This document shows positions 1-10,250 of a DNA stretch of 36,493 bases, piece after piece. The position numbers and the translations under genes are program-made. The stretch comes from an uncultured Thalassotalea sp. (GTDB lineage Bacteria > Pseudomonadota > Gammaproteobacteria > Enterobacterales > Alteromonadaceae), in contig CALJHL010000191.1 in NCBI GenBank assembly GCA_938075435.1, positions 1-36,493 on the forward strand, written 5' to 3'. A model generated the notes under the pieces. The model did not search any database, was not told where the DNA came from, and saw nothing but the letters and a program-made list of their open reading frames with translations. Position 1 is the stretch's first letter. Every line of letters starts with the position of its first letter.

Positions 1-356
1 TATGAGTTTTTCAGTACGGTATCACGCTTACCTAGCATAAGAGTACCAAAGTCGCCTTTTAAGCCAATGTATTGGTTACGTTGCTTAATAACGTCACTAC
101 CTTCGGTATCACCATCCATATCAATGTGAAATTCCATTTTAAAAATCACATCAAGGCTATCATTTAAAGTATAATCACCGGCAACACCAAGGCGAGAATC
201 ATCATTAGCTTTCACTTCAGTAAAGCTGCCTTCGCCATCATCAGATACCTGAAAGGCTAAGTTGGCGCGACCGTAGAAGTTATATTCATTGGCCATTACT
301 GGCGCACTTAATGTTACTAGTAACCCTAATGCTATAGTTGTTTTTACAAATTTCAT
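1..356 (-). CDS. Gram-negative porin (porin_4-like), N-terminal part; gene continues beyond window start
   Basis: Manual translation from CAT at 354-356: MKFVKTTIALGLLVTLSAPVMANEYNFYGRANLAFQVSDDGEGSFTEVKANDDSRLGVAGDYTLNDSLDVIFKMEFHIDMDGD...QRNQYIGLKGDFGTLMLGKRDT; signal peptide plus typical porin N-terminal beta-strands. No stop before the window edge, so it is absent from the ORF track. Confidence 0.85.
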   Translation of the reverse strand, partial: MKFVKTTIALGLLVTLSAPVMANEYNFYGRANLAFQVSDDGEGSFTEVKANDDSRLGVAGDYTLNDSLDVIFKMEFHIDMDGDTEGSDVIKQRNQYIGLKGDFGTLMLGKRDTVLKNS

Positions 357-423
357 TGTTGTTCCCTAAAAGTTTAATAAATTGGTTTATTCTTTAAATT
401 GGACACAGTTTGCCATCGCAATA

Positions 424-441
424 TTACAGTTTTGTGACAAT
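424..441 (-). promoter_or_regulatory. Candidate Pho box upstream of the porin gene
   Basis: Minus strand reads TTGTCACAAAACTGTAAT, resembling two 7-mer half-sites separated by 4 nt as in the PhoB consensus (CTGTCAT-A/T-rich-CTGTCAT, from memory). Confidence 0.5.
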
Positions 442-641
442 GGTTAATTTTATTTTGGTTTTCTCAACGAAGATGGTTTTCTTTAAGTTTGGCTATCAAT
501 ATAAATGCTAATAAATTGCAATTGCTAATCTCCTTTGAGCTCGATTAACGACCTTTGTTTATATTAAAATTTGTCACAACTACTCATAAGCCATATCGAT
601 TAAATTTTACGGTTAAAGTTAGCAGTTGTGATTTATTTTTG

Positions 642-661
642 CTTTGTCATAAAAGCGTCAC
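642..661 (+). promoter_or_regulatory. Candidate Pho box upstream of pstS-like gene
   Basis: CTTTGTCATAAAAGCGTCAC; TTGTCAT-AAAA-GCGTCAC matches the 7-4-7 PhoB box layout and lies ~75 bp upstream of the ATG at 736. Confidence 0.6.
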
Positions 662-735
662 AATACATTCTTACTATAGGTTTCGAAATTATTAATCAGT
701 TCAATTAAAAAACTTTTGAAACTTTGGAGTAAAAC

Positions 736-1701
736 ATGAAATTTAGAAAATTGTTAACAACAGCAGCATTTGCCGTTGCTAGTTTATCCAGTCAATCGGC
801 ATTGGCAATTGATTCAAACTTACCGGTGTACACCAAGGTCAGTGGTATATCAGGTAACTTATCTTCAGTTGGCTCTGACACCTTAGCGAATATGATGACC
901 TTTTGGGCAGAAGAATTTAAACGCAACTATCCGAGTGTGAATATTCAAATCCAAGCGGCAGGATCTTCTACAGCGCCACCTTCATTAACCGAAGCGACAG
1001 CAAATATAGGGCCAATGAGCCGTAAAATGAAGTCAAAAGAAATCCAAGCCTTCGAAAAAAAATTCGGCTATAAACCAACACCGGTTCGTGTTGCTATCGA
1101 TGCCTTAGCGGTATTTGTTCATAAAGATAATCCAATTAAAGGCTTAAGCATTCAACAAGTTGATGCCATTTTTTCTAGCAATCGCAAATGTAAAGGCGAA
1201 GCAAAAATCGATCGTTGGGGTGATTTAGACCTTACCGGCGACTGGACCGGAAAAGACATTCAACTCTATGGTCGTAATTCAGTATCTGGTACTTATGGCT
1301 ACTTTAAAAAGAAAGCGTTATGTAAAGGTGATTTTAAAAACACCGTTAATGAACAACCTGGCTCTGCTTCGGTAGTGCAATCGGTTTCGGCTTCATTAAA
1401 TGGCATTGGTTATTCCGGTATTGGTTATCAAACATCCGGAGTTCGGGCGTTACCTTTAAGTAAAAAAGGCAATACCTATATTGCCGCTAATATGGAAAAT
1501 GCTATTTCAGGAAATTACCCGTTATCTCGCTATTTATATGTTTATGTGAACAAGCATCCAAGTAAAGATTTGGCCCCTAAAGAAGCTGAATTCTTAAAAA
1601 TGGTGTTATCACAAGCTGGGCAAAAGATAGTGGAAAAAGATGGTTATATCCCTTTACCTAGCTCAGTAGTCGCTAAAGAGTTAAAAAAATTAGGCCTATA
1701 A
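736..1701 (+). CDS. PstS-like phosphate ABC transporter substrate-binding protein (PBP family)
   Basis: 321 aa; signal peptide ([24 protein letters not shown]), [51 protein letters not shown] and [15 protein letters not shown] motifs typical of phosphate-binding PBPs. Confidence 0.85.
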   Translation: MKFRKLLTTAAFAVASLSSQSALAIDSNLPVYTKVSGISGNLSSVGSDTLANMMTFWAEEFKRNYPSVNIQIQAAGSSTAPPSLTEATANIGPMSRKMKSKEIQAFEKKFGYKPTPVRVAIDALAVFVHKDNPIKGLSIQQVDAIFSSNRKCKGEAKIDRWGDLDLTGDWTGKDIQLYGRNSVSGTYGYFKKKALCKGDFKNTVNEQPGSASVVQSVSASLNGIGYSGIGYQTSGVRALPLSKKGNTYIAANMENAISGNYPLSRYLYVYVNKHPSKDLAPKEAEFLKMVLSQAGQKIVEKDGYIPLPSSVVAKELKKLGL

Positions 1702-1735
1702 CGATTAGCGTGATAATTTAACAACATAAACACAA

Positions 1736-1762
1736 CAAAAAAGCCGCAATGCGGCTTTTTTT
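1736..1762 (+). terminator. Rho-independent terminator after pstS-like gene
   Basis: AAAAAGCCGCAATGCGGCTTTTTTT: GC-rich hairpin plus T-run. Confidence 0.85.
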
Positions 1763-1829
1763 GGTTCAACAATATAATTATAGAACCTAACTTACATAGA
1801 CCTAGTAACGATAATAACAATAACTAGGT

Positions 1830-2327
1830 TTACAGGATAATATCGACGATTAAATCATCAGCAATATTTTCCAAGGCTTTTACTAAAGAATCGACATGCT
1901 CATCTGAGGCAATGGCTATTTTAGCGCTGGCTTTAAATATGCTTTGGCCGGAATGCGGAGCACTGCCTTGGCTACTTGCTAACTTAACTAAATTACCACC
2001 TTCTTTATGTATTACCGCTGAAATTTCACCAACAATACCTTGACGGTCGTTGGCAGTTAAGTCGAGACGAATAGTTTTATCGGTATGTGTTTTCGGCTCG
2101 CTGATCTCAATTTGAACATTTAAACCAGCAATATTTTGTAAATCATTAACTAATTGTTCAACGTTTGCTTGCGCTACCAAAACTTCCAATATACCTGCAA
2201 AATGGCCTGAAAGATGACGCATACTACTGGTTTGCCAATTACCTTTATGCTGCTTAATAATTGTCGCTAAGTTATCTACAATACCCGGTCTATCTTTACC
2301 TAAAAACGAAATAACTACATGTCTCAT
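1830..2327 (-). CDS. GcvR-like regulator, tandem ACT domains
   Basis: 165 aa; MRHVVISFLGKDRPGIVDNLATIIKQHKGNWQTSSM..., second ACT 'LDLTANDRQGIVGEISAVIHKEGGNLVKL'; glycine cleavage regulator/ACT family. Confidence 0.75.
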   Translation of the reverse strand: MRHVVISFLGKDRPGIVDNLATIIKQHKGNWQTSSMRHLSGHFAGILEVLVAQANVEQLVNDLQNIAGLNVQIEISEPKTHTDKTIRLDLTANDRQGIVGEISAVIHKEGGNLVKLASSQGSAPHSGQSIFKASAKIAIASDEHVDSLVKALENIADDLIVDIIL

Positions 2328-2524
2328 AATTCATCCTTCAATTTAAATATGCTACTACTTGCTTGGTTAACATTAATGCATCTAACGGCTGTTACTTTAA
2401 GTAATAACAGAGCCAGGCCAGTTGCGCAAAAACTTTTATGATTCTTTTCGCTTTAATTACCCTATAAAGTTGCAGTTGCAAGCATTTTTTTCTAATCTTG
2501 GACAACGAGTAAAAAGGAAATCTT

Positions 2525-4177
2525 ATGAAATTAACAAAAATAGTAACTGTACTTGTCCTTAGTACCAGTATATTAACTGCTTGCAGCGATGACAATGCCC
2601 AGCAAAGCGAATCACTCACCTTAAATGCCGCAGCAAAATCACGCTTAAATATTTATAAAGAAGTTACCCTGAATGCCAACTTGAGTCATTTGTCTGAGCA
2701 ACAAAAACAATTATTGTCGTTACTCATTGATGCTTCGGTCATTATGGATGATTTATTTTGGCAACAAGCGGTCGGTACTAGTAAAAAAGCTTATTTAGCG
2801 AAAATTAAAGACCCCGATGCACGTAAATTCGTAGCATTAAATTATGGCCCTTGGGACCGACTAGAAGGCGATAAACCGTTTTTAAGCGGCGTTGCAAAAA
2901 AACCTCTCGGGGCGCAATTTTACCCTGAAGATATGAGTAAAAGTGAATTTGAAGCCGCTGAATTTGAGGGGAAAACATCACTTTACTCAGTAGTACGACG
3001 CAACCAAAAAGGCCAGTTGTATGCTCTGCCCTATTCAGAGGCATTTAGCGACCAAATGTTACGAGCAGCGGCGTTGTTAGACAAAGCCTCTAACTTTGCT
3101 GAAGATAAAGAATTCGCTCAATACCTAAAAATGCGAGCACAAGCATTTCGCACCGACGACTATCAGGCATCTGACTTTGCCTGGATGGACATGAAGAATA
3201 ACCCTATCGATGTGGTTATTGGTCCGATTGAAACCTATGAAGATCAATTATACGGTTATCGAGCCGGCTTTGAATCTTATGTGTTAGTTAAAGATCAAAG
3301 TTGGAGTGAGCGTTTAGCCAAATATGCGCAATATTTACCGGAGTTGCAAAAAGGCTTACCGGTTGCAAAAAAATATAAACACGAAGTACCTGGCTCTGAT
3401 GCAGATTTAAATGCCTACGATGTAATTTACTATGCAGGACATTCGAATGCAGGTTCAAAGACCATTGCCATTAACTTACCAAATGATGAACAAGTACAAC
3501 TAGAGAAAGGCACTCGCCGACTACAGCTTAAAAATGCCATGCAAGCTAAATTCGACGCAATTATGCTACCAATAGCAGAGCAATTAGTGAGTGCTGAAGA
3601 TAGAAAACATGTCACCTTTACAGCATTTTTTGCCAATACCATGTTCCATGAAGTGGCACACGGCCTAGGTATAAAAAACACCATTAACAATAAAGGCATG
3701 GTTCGCCAAGCCCTAAAAGAACATGCTTCGGCGCTAGAAGAAGGTAAAGCCGATATCTTAGGTTTATATATGGTTAGGCAACTACTCGAAAAAGGGGCGA
3801 TAACCGATGGTGAATTAAAAGATTATTACACTACTTTTATGGCCGGGATTTTCCGTTCAGTTCGGTTTGGCGCTTCTAGCGCTCATGGTAAAGCCAATAT
3901 GGTACGGTTTAACTATTTTGCCGACCATGGGGCGTTTACTCAGGACGATAATGGCTTTTATAAAGTCAATATTGATAAAATGACCGGTGCTATTGACTCA
4001 TTATCACAGTTAATTCTTACCTTACAGGGTGATGGTGATTACGAAGGCGTCGATAAACTGGTTAACGAAATGGGGATCATCCGTGCTGGACTTGCCAAGG
4101 ACTTAGCTAAATTAGAGGCCGCGAAAATTCCTGTAGATATCGAATTTAAGCAAGGCAAGATGGTGTTAGATTTGTAA
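2525..4177 (+). CDS. Lipoprotein metallopeptidase, dipeptidyl-peptidase III (M49)-like
   Basis: 550 aa; lipobox-like LTAC near N-terminus; zinc motif MFHEVAHGLG and downstream EEGKADILGLYMV. Confidence 0.75.
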   Translation: MKLTKIVTVLVLSTSILTACSDDNAQQSESLTLNAAAKSRLNIYKEVTLNANLSHLSEQQKQLLSLLIDASVIMDDLFWQQAVGTSKKAYLAKIKDPDARKFVALNYGPWDRLEGDKPFLSGVAKKPLGAQFYPEDMSKSEFEAAEFEGKTSLYSVVRRNQKGQLYALPYSEAFSDQMLRAAALLDKASNFAEDKEFAQYLKMRAQAFRTDDYQASDFAWMDMKNNPIDVVIGPIETYEDQLYGYRAGFESYVLVKDQSWSERLAKYAQYLPELQKGLPVAKKYKHEVPGSDADLNAYDVIYYAGHSNAGSKTIAINLPNDEQVQLEKGTRRLQLKNAMQAKFDAIMLPIAEQLVSAEDRKHVTFTAFFANTMFHEVAHGLGIKNTINNKGMVRQALKEHASALEEGKADILGLYMVRQLLEKGAITDGELKDYYTTFMAGIFRSVRFGASSAHGKANMVRFNYFADHGAFTQDDNGFYKVNIDKMTGAIDSLSQLILTLQGDGDYEGVDKLVNEMGIIRAGLAKDLAKLEAAKIPVDIEFKQGKMVLDL

Positions 4178-4181
4178 ATTA

Positions 4182-4206
4182 ACCGCCCTAAATATTTTCG
4201 GGCGGT
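4182..4206 (+). terminator. Putative hairpin after M49-like gene
   Basis: ACCGCCC-taaatattttc-GGGCGGT stem-loop 5 bp past the stop codon; weak T-tract. Confidence 0.5.
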
Positions 4207-4216
4207 AACTTTATAT

Positions 4217-4264
4217 AATAACTTGGGTCAGGTTAAATTTAACCTGACTCTGACCCTAGTTATT
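4217..4264. repeat. Nested palindromic (REP-like) extragenic element between convergent genes
   Basis: Inner perfect 22-bp palindrome GTCAGGTTAAATTTAACCTGAC (4227-4248) within outer imperfect arms AATAACTTGGGTCA...TGACCCTAGTTATT. Confidence 0.65.
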
Positions 4265-4276
4265 TTTTATGGGTAG

Positions 4277-5740
4277 TTACGGGCGATACACTTTCACGTT
4301 GCTAAAGCCATTATCGTGTAAGTATAACGCTTGCAGTTTGCTCATCACGCCGCGATCGCAATACAATAAATAGGTTTTATCTTTGGCTAAGTCGCCAAAT
4401 TGGGTGGACAACTTGTAAAATGGAATATGTAGTACTTCGATATTATCCAATTCAAGCGGGTTAGTTTCTTCTTCTTCCGGGCTACGAATATCAACAATTA
4501 CATTGTCATGACCAGCACTATCAACGGTTTCCACCTCGGATACCGCTTGAATTTCTTCTTCTGTTTCAGTACCGATAGTACGAATATCGATAATCCGTGT
4601 TTCGCTAACCACCTTATCTAAAATAGTCATATCAAAATTGGCTTCTTCAGCCTGAATTTTTGATAACACCGCTTTGACTGTCGGTTTTTTTGATATTACG
4701 CCACAGTATTCAGGAATGGTTTTCGAAAACTCTTCGGTGCCAATATGTCTAGCAATATCAATAATATCTTGTTTGTCGTAGGCCGCTAAAGGTCTTAAAA
4801 TCAAGGTCTCGGTCACTCGGTCAATAACATTTAGGTTGGTCAATGTTTGACTCGACACTTGTCCTAAAGCTTCGCCAGTAATTAGGGCTTGAATACCACG
4901 TTTTTCTGCAATTTGTGCGGCGGCGCGCATCATCATGCGTTTTAAAACCACCCCCATTTGACCGTTTTCAATTTTTTCTAAAATTTCGGCTACCACAGGT
5001 TCAAAATCAACCGTGAAAAAATTAACCTTGTGTGAGGCGCCGTATTTATTCCATAAGAAATGGCTAATTTGTTTTACCCCTAACTCATGCGCAGAACCGC
5101 CTAAGTTAAAGAAACAAAAATGAGTTCGTGCGCCTTTTTTAATCATCTGGTAACTAGAAACCCCAGAGTCAAAGCCGCCAGACATTAACGAAAGCACATC
5201 TTCTTGGGTGGCAATTGGGAAGCCGCCTAAGCCGGCATGGCGCTCAGTAACAATAAATAGTTTGTCGTTGTTTACTTCTATGCGCACCGTCACTTGCGGT
5301 TTTTTTAATTGCACCTTGGCGGACTCGACATTTTGGTTCAAACCGCCGCCGACGTATTGCTCTATCTCTAAAGAGCTAAAGTCATGCTCACCAATTCGTT
5401 TTGCTCTAACGCAAAACGTTTTGTTTTCAATAGATTCGGCATGTATTGCCAAGGTTTTCTCAAAGATATCATGCAAGTCGGTAAATTCCCGCTGCTGCAC
5501 TTCAAGAAAAAAGGTTATACCGGGAATACATTTTAAAGTATCGATTAACGCTTGGCGATTATCTTCATCGGTATTCTTTGTCGTTACCTCAATGCTGTCC
5601 CAATTAACTTTACTTTTTACCTGATCATCAATTCGACGTAATACATTTCGAATATTAGAATCTAATATTTTAGTAAAACGTTTCCGCACTGGACGGGACT
5701 TCACTGCTATTTCTGACTGTAACTTGACGATAAATTTCAT
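4277..5740 (-). CDS. thiI: tRNA 4-thiouridine synthase/sulfurtransferase ThiI with C-terminal rhodanese domain
   Basis: [26 protein letters not shown]..., PP-loop [11 protein letters not shown]-terminal rhodanese [31 protein letters not shown]. The ORF's first Met is 4 codons upstream; MKFIVKL is the likelier start. Confidence 0.95.
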   Translation of the reverse strand: MKFIVKLQSEIAVKSRPVRKRFTKILDSNIRNVLRRIDDQVKSKVNWDSIEVTTKNTDEDNRQALIDTLKCIPGITFFLEVQQREFTDLHDIFEKTLAIHAESIENKTFCVRAKRIGEHDFSSLEIEQYVGGGLNQNVESAKVQLKKPQVTVRIEVNNDKLFIVTERHAGLGGFPIATQEDVLSLMSGGFDSGVSSYQMIKKGARTHFCFFNLGGSAHELGVKQISHFLWNKYGASHKVNFFTVDFEPVVAEILEKIENGQMGVVLKRMMMRAAAQIAEKRGIQALITGEALGQVSSQTLTNLNVIDRVTETLILRPLAAYDKQDIIDIARHIGTEEFSKTIPEYCGVISKKPTVKAVLSKIQAEEANFDMTILDKVVSETRIIDIRTIGTETEEEIQAVSEVETVDSAGHDNVIVDIRSPEEEETNPLELDNIEVLHIPFYKLSTQFGDLAKDKTYLLYCDRGVMSKLQALYLHDNGFSNVKVYRP

Positions 5741-5955
5741 TGCGAAAACCATTTAAATAAAAACCGCCGCATTATACACCAAGCAGTGGTGTTAGTAACA
5801 GATTTGTTGGTAAAATAGCCAGAGAATTTGTGGTGAGTTGCTAATCAGCTTAAATGTGGCGTAAATGAACAAAAACATTGGCCAACAAAACCGGTATTTT
5901 ATTGACCAAAAGCCCCAGCTAAGGTAACGTTGCGACTAGTATACTAAAGGTGTAA

Positions 5956-6204
5956 ATGATTGTGAAAAAACCTGAAAACTTAAGCTTTGAAGAATCGATT
6001 GACGAATTAGAAAGTATCGTAAATAACCTTGAACAAGGTGATTTAAGTCTTGAACAATCGATGACATTATTTGAACGTGGCCTGAACCTGAGTCATGCCA
6101 GTCAAGATAAACTAAACCAAGCAGAACAAAAAATTCAAATATTGCTAAATAACAATGGCGAGCAAGAATTACAAAACTTTGATGCTTCGCAGAGTGATTT
6201 ATAG
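5956..6204 (+). CDS. xseB: Exodeoxyribonuclease VII small subunit
   Basis: 82 aa; LSFEESIDELESIVNNLEQGDLSLEQSMTLFERGLNLS; immediately upstream of ispA. Confidence 0.95.
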   Translation: MIVKKPENLSFEESIDELESIVNNLEQGDLSLEQSMTLFERGLNLSHASQDKLNQAEQKIQILLNNNGEQELQNFDASQSDL

Positions 6205-7094
6205 TGCCACAACTTGAAAAATTAAGCTTTTATCAACAACGTGTTGATGATTTCTTAAGCAAACAACTTGCTGATTTAGCAATTAATGACCAACGCCTGT
6301 TCGACGCTATGAGTTATGGCTTATTAATTGGCGGCAAACGCATGCGCCCTTATCTGGTTTATGTCACAGGCGACATGTTACAAGTGCCATTAACAGACCT
6401 TGACCCCATCGCCGCTGCGATTGAGTGCATTCATGCTTATTCATTGTTACATGACGATTTACCCGCCATGGATGACGACGATTTACGGCGCGGTAATCTT
6501 ACCTGTCATAAAAAATTTGATGATGCTACCGCTATATTAGCCGGTGACAGCTTACAAACCTTGGCATTTGAAATACTCAGTAATTACCCGTTCAAATCAA
6601 TAGATGCCAAAATTCAGCTAAAACTTATCGCTATGTTAAGCAAGTCTTCGGGCTATTTAGGTATGTGTGGTGGTCAGGCGATGGATTTAGCGGCTACTGA
6701 TAAACAAGTGTCTTTAGAGCACTTACAAACCATTCATAAATTAAAAACTGGGGCGTTATTACAAGCCGCAATTTTAATGCCGGCATTATGTCGAGCTGAG
6801 CTCGCCGCTGAAATATTAATTGGTTTAGAAAATTTTGCCGCGCAAATCGGTTTAGCTTACCAAGTCCATGATGACATCATCGATATAACCAGCTCGGAAG
6901 AAACCCTAGGAAAACCAGCCAATTCAGATGTTGAAGCGGGTAAATCTACTTACCCAGCTTTACTGGGGTTAGAAGGCGCAATGGAAAAAGAGCAGCAGTT
7001 ATTTAAACAAGCACTTCACGCTTTAGCTAGTTTGCCCTACAATACCCAACAGCTATCCCATTTTTCTACGTTTATTATTAAACGTGCCCATTAA
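6204..7094 (+). CDS. ispA: Farnesyl diphosphate synthase (polyprenyl synthetase)
   Basis: GTG start overlapping the xseB TAG by 1 nt; Asp-rich motifs LLHDDLPAMDDDDLRRG and YQVHDDIID. Confidence 0.95.
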   Translation: MPQLEKLSFYQQRVDDFLSKQLADLAINDQRLFDAMSYGLLIGGKRMRPYLVYVTGDMLQVPLTDLDPIAAAIECIHAYSLLHDDLPAMDDDDLRRGNLTCHKKFDDATAILAGDSLQTLAFEILSNYPFKSIDAKIQLKLIAMLSKSSGYLGMCGGQAMDLAATDKQVSLEHLQTIHKLKTGALLQAAILMPALCRAELAAEILIGLENFAAQIGLAYQVHDDIIDITSSEETLGKPANSDVEAGKSTYPALLGLEGAMEKEQQLFKQALHALASLPYNTQQLSHFSTFIIKRAH

Positions 7095-7109
7095 GTTGTT
7101 TTATTTTAT

Positions 7110-8972
7110 ATGACTATAGATCTGTCTCACTATCCATTACTTGCGAAAATTGACAAGCCTGAGCAATTGCGTGAGTTTCCGCAAGAGCAACTTAAACAAA
7201 TCAGCGATGAATTGCGTAGTTACTTACTTAATTCGGTAAGTAAAAGCAGTGGCCATTTTGCTTCTGGTTTAGGCACAATCGAGTTAACCGTAGCGCTGCA
7301 TTATGTTTATAACACCCCAGTTGATCATTTAATTTGGGATGTTGGCCATCAGGCTTATCCGCATAAAATTTTAACGGGTCGTCGTGATAAATTACATACC
7401 ATTAGACAAAAAGATGGTTTACATCCGTTTCCTTGGCGCGAAGAAAGTGAATATGACGTATTAAGCGTTGGTCACTCGAGCACCTCGATTTCCGCCGCTG
7501 TTGGCCTAGCCGTTGCTGCAGAAAAGGAAGGTATCAACCGTAAAACCGTCGCTGTCATCGGCGATGGCGCGATGACCGCAGGCATGGCTTTTGAAGCATT
7601 AAATCATGGCGGCGATATTCATAAAGATATGTTGATTGTCCTTAATGATAACGACATGTCGATTTCAGAAAATGTCGGCGCTTTAAATACCCATTTAGCC
7701 AAGCTGCTTTCCGGTAGCCTTTATACTGGCTTACGAGAAAAATCAAAACGCATCTTAGGCTCGATACCACCAATAAAAGAGTTAGCCTCGAAAGCTGAAG
7801 AACATTTAAAAGGTATGGTAGTGCCGTCAACCTTCTTTGAAGAACTCGGTTTTAATTATATTGGTCCTATCGATGGTCATGATGTGTCATCACTGGTGGA
7901 TACCGTGCGCAATATGCGCAGTTTAAAAGGCCCACAAATCCTGCATGTGATCACCACTAAAGGTAAAGGTTACGAACAAGCTGAGCAAGACCCGATAAAA
8001 TATCATGCGGTACCAAAGTTTGATCACACAAGCCAAAGCTTGCCAGCGAGTAAAGCTAGTTTACCTACCTATTCGAAAATATTTGGTGATTGGTTATGTG
8101 CAACCGCCGAAGTTGATAACAAATTAATGGCGATTACACCAGCCATGCGCGAAGGCTCTGGTATGGTTGAATTTAGCCAACGTTTTCCAGAGCAATACTT
8201 TGATGTTGCGATAGCTGAACAACATGCGGTAACCTTTGCAGCAGGCCTAGCCATTGGTGGTAATAAGCCGGTAGTGGCTATTTACTCAAGTTTCTTACAA
8301 CGCGCTTATGATCAGTTAATTCATGATGTTGCTATTCAAAACTTACCGGTATTATTTGCCATTGATCGCGCTGGTATTGTCGGTGCTGATGGCCCTACAC
8401 ACCAAGGCTCTTTCGACTTATCGTTTATGCGCTGCGTGCCTAACCTGGTTATTATGGCACCATCAGATGAAGCCGAATGTCGATTAATGCTTAACACTGG
8501 CCACCAACATCAGGGCCCGGCTGCCGTGCGTTATCCACGCGGCAGTGGTACTGGAGTTGCATTGCCGAGCATTAGTGAAACCATTGAAATTGGCAAGGGT
8601 GTGCTTAAACGCTCCGGTGAAAAACTGGCGATATTAGCATTTGGCACAGTCCTAACTGAGGCTCATCTAGCCGCAGAACAACTTAATGCCACCCTCGTCG
8701 ATATGCGTTTTGTTAAGCCACTAGATTGCCAACTTATTAAGCAACTAGCGGCAAGCCATGAGTATTTAATTACCGTTGAAGATAACGCCATTGCTGGTGG
8801 TGCTGGCTCAGCGGTTAATGAATTTATCCATAGCCAAAAATGCACTGTTGATATTTTAAATATTGGTTTACCTGATAGTTTTATTAAACACGGCACCCAA
8901 CAAGAAATTCATACTGAATTAGGCTTAGATCACCCCGGGATCATCCAAAAAATCACCGACTTTATCAATTAA
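7110..8972 (+). CDS. dxs: 1-deoxy-D-xylulose-5-phosphate synthase
   Basis: 620 aa; [56 protein letters not shown]; xseB-ispA-dxs order. Confidence 0.97.
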   Translation: MTIDLSHYPLLAKIDKPEQLREFPQEQLKQISDELRSYLLNSVSKSSGHFASGLGTIELTVALHYVYNTPVDHLIWDVGHQAYPHKILTGRRDKLHTIRQKDGLHPFPWREESEYDVLSVGHSSTSISAAVGLAVAAEKEGINRKTVAVIGDGAMTAGMAFEALNHGGDIHKDMLIVLNDNDMSISENVGALNTHLAKLLSGSLYTGLREKSKRILGSIPPIKELASKAEEHLKGMVVPSTFFEELGFNYIGPIDGHDVSSLVDTVRNMRSLKGPQILHVITTKGKGYEQAEQDPIKYHAVPKFDHTSQSLPASKASLPTYSKIFGDWLCATAEVDNKLMAITPAMREGSGMVEFSQRFPEQYFDVAIAEQHAVTFAAGLAIGGNKPVVAIYSSFLQRAYDQLIHDVAIQNLPVLFAIDRAGIVGADGPTHQGSFDLSFMRCVPNLVIMAPSDEAECRLMLNTGHQHQGPAAVRYPRGSGTGVALPSISETIEIGKGVLKRSGEKLAILAFGTVLTEAHLAAEQLNATLVDMRFVKPLDCQLIKQLAASHEYLITVEDNAIAGGAGSAVNEFIHSQKCTVDILNIGLPDSFIKHGTQQEIHTELGLDHPGIIQKITDFIN

Positions 8973-9017
8973 TAAAATATTTTTATTAATTAATTCAACA
9001 TATTGTAAAATTTTTTA

Positions 9018-9053
9018 ATTAGCCCTAATATGAATAATATCAGGGCTATTTTA
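9018..9053 (+). terminator. Terminator after dxs
   Basis: AGCCCTaATATgaataATATcAGGGCTattttat stem-loop. Confidence 0.65.
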
Positions 9054-9124
9054 TCGCCATTAAACTATCGTCCGCTGGTACTTAGTCAGTCTAATTAAAT
9101 CAGTATATGCCAAAAGGAAATTTC

Positions 9125-10102
9125 ATGGCCGGTTCCAGTCTTTTAACATTAATCGATAAAATTGCCGTCGCCCTTGATGATGTGGCATTAATGACTAAAA
9201 TTGCCGCAAAAAAAACCGCCGGCGTACTTGGTGATGATTTGGCCTTAAATGCCCAGCAAGTACAGGGCGTTAACGCCGATAGAGAGCTGCCGGTCGTGTG
9301 GGCGGTTGCCAAAGGCTCCTTTGTTAATAAATTAATCCTAGTACCTTCGGCATTATTAATTAGTGCATTTATCCCTTGGTTAATCACTCCGTTACTGATG
9401 CTTGGCGGCCTTTACTTATGCTATGAAGGCGTAGAAAAAATTGCCCATAGCCTATTTACCAGCAAAGCCGATAAAGAAGCTGAGCATCAGCAAGATATTA
9501 TCGCTTTGTCTGATCCTAGCGTAGACATGTTGGCGTATGAAAAAGATAAAGTGAAAGGCGCGATTAAAACCGACTTTATCTTATCGGCGGAAATAATCGT
9601 TATCGCCTTAGGCACGGTACAAGATCAAGACATAATTGCCCAAACCAGTGTGGTGGCATTAATCGCTTTGCTTATGACCGTAGGCGTTTATGGTTTAGTT
9701 GCTGGCATTGTTAAGTTAGACGATTTAGGTTTGTATTTAATTAAGCAACCCTATAATAAAAGTATTAAAAACGGTATTAAACAGAGCGTTCGTAATCTGC
9801 GACATTTACTGGGTAAGTTGTTATTAAGTTTCGCGCCAAAATTAATGAAAACCTTAGCGATTGTTGGTACTGCCGCGATGTTTTTGGTCGGTGGCGGTAT
9901 CTTAGTGCATGGCATAACACCGCTACACCATGTTGTTGATGAACTGACAATTAACCTAGCCAGTAACGGCTTTTGGTCGGAAATAATTAGTGTAGTTGGT
10001 GCGCCAATCTTTAATGCTGTTATCGGCATTGTTGCTGGCAGCATCGCCCTAGCGCTTGTTAAATTGATAAGCCCGTTTGTCACTGATAACAAACAAGATT
10101 AA
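9125..10102 (+). CDS. DUF808 (YedI-like) inner membrane protein
   Basis: MAGSSLLTLIDKIAVALDDVALMTKIAAKKTAGVLGDDLALNAQQV, several TM helices; AAGGA RBS at 9113-9117 supports start at 9125 rather than 9107. Confidence 0.85.
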   Translation: MAGSSLLTLIDKIAVALDDVALMTKIAAKKTAGVLGDDLALNAQQVQGVNADRELPVVWAVAKGSFVNKLILVPSALLISAFIPWLITPLLMLGGLYLCYEGVEKIAHSLFTSKADKEAEHQQDIIALSDPSVDMLAYEKDKVKGAIKTDFILSAEIIVIALGTVQDQDIIAQTSVVALIALLMTVGVYGLVAGIVKLDDLGLYLIKQPYNKSIKNGIKQSVRNLRHLLGKLLLSFAPKLMKTLAIVGTAAMFLVGGGILVHGITPLHHVVDELTINLASNGFWSEIISVVGAPIFNAVIGIVAGSIALALVKLISPFVTDNKQD

Positions 10103-10250
10103 TTTGTAATACGATGCTGAGGATAAATATACTTTATTGTTTAATGATCCAATATTGGTGTTTAACATTGTGCTAAAAGCTTGTAGAGTAACTATCAGTG
10201 ACTTTAGAGTTAACTAACTTTCATAGTTTCAAATAACAATAGAGGCAAGG

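Noticed and set aside
5208-5624. 138-aa ORF antisense to thiI
   Set aside because: Lies wholly inside a confidently identified gene; composition is typical of antisense shadow frames, with no recognisable domain.
9751-10092. 113-aa ORF antisense to DUF808 gene
   Set aside because: Complement of a coding region with no RBS or family signature.
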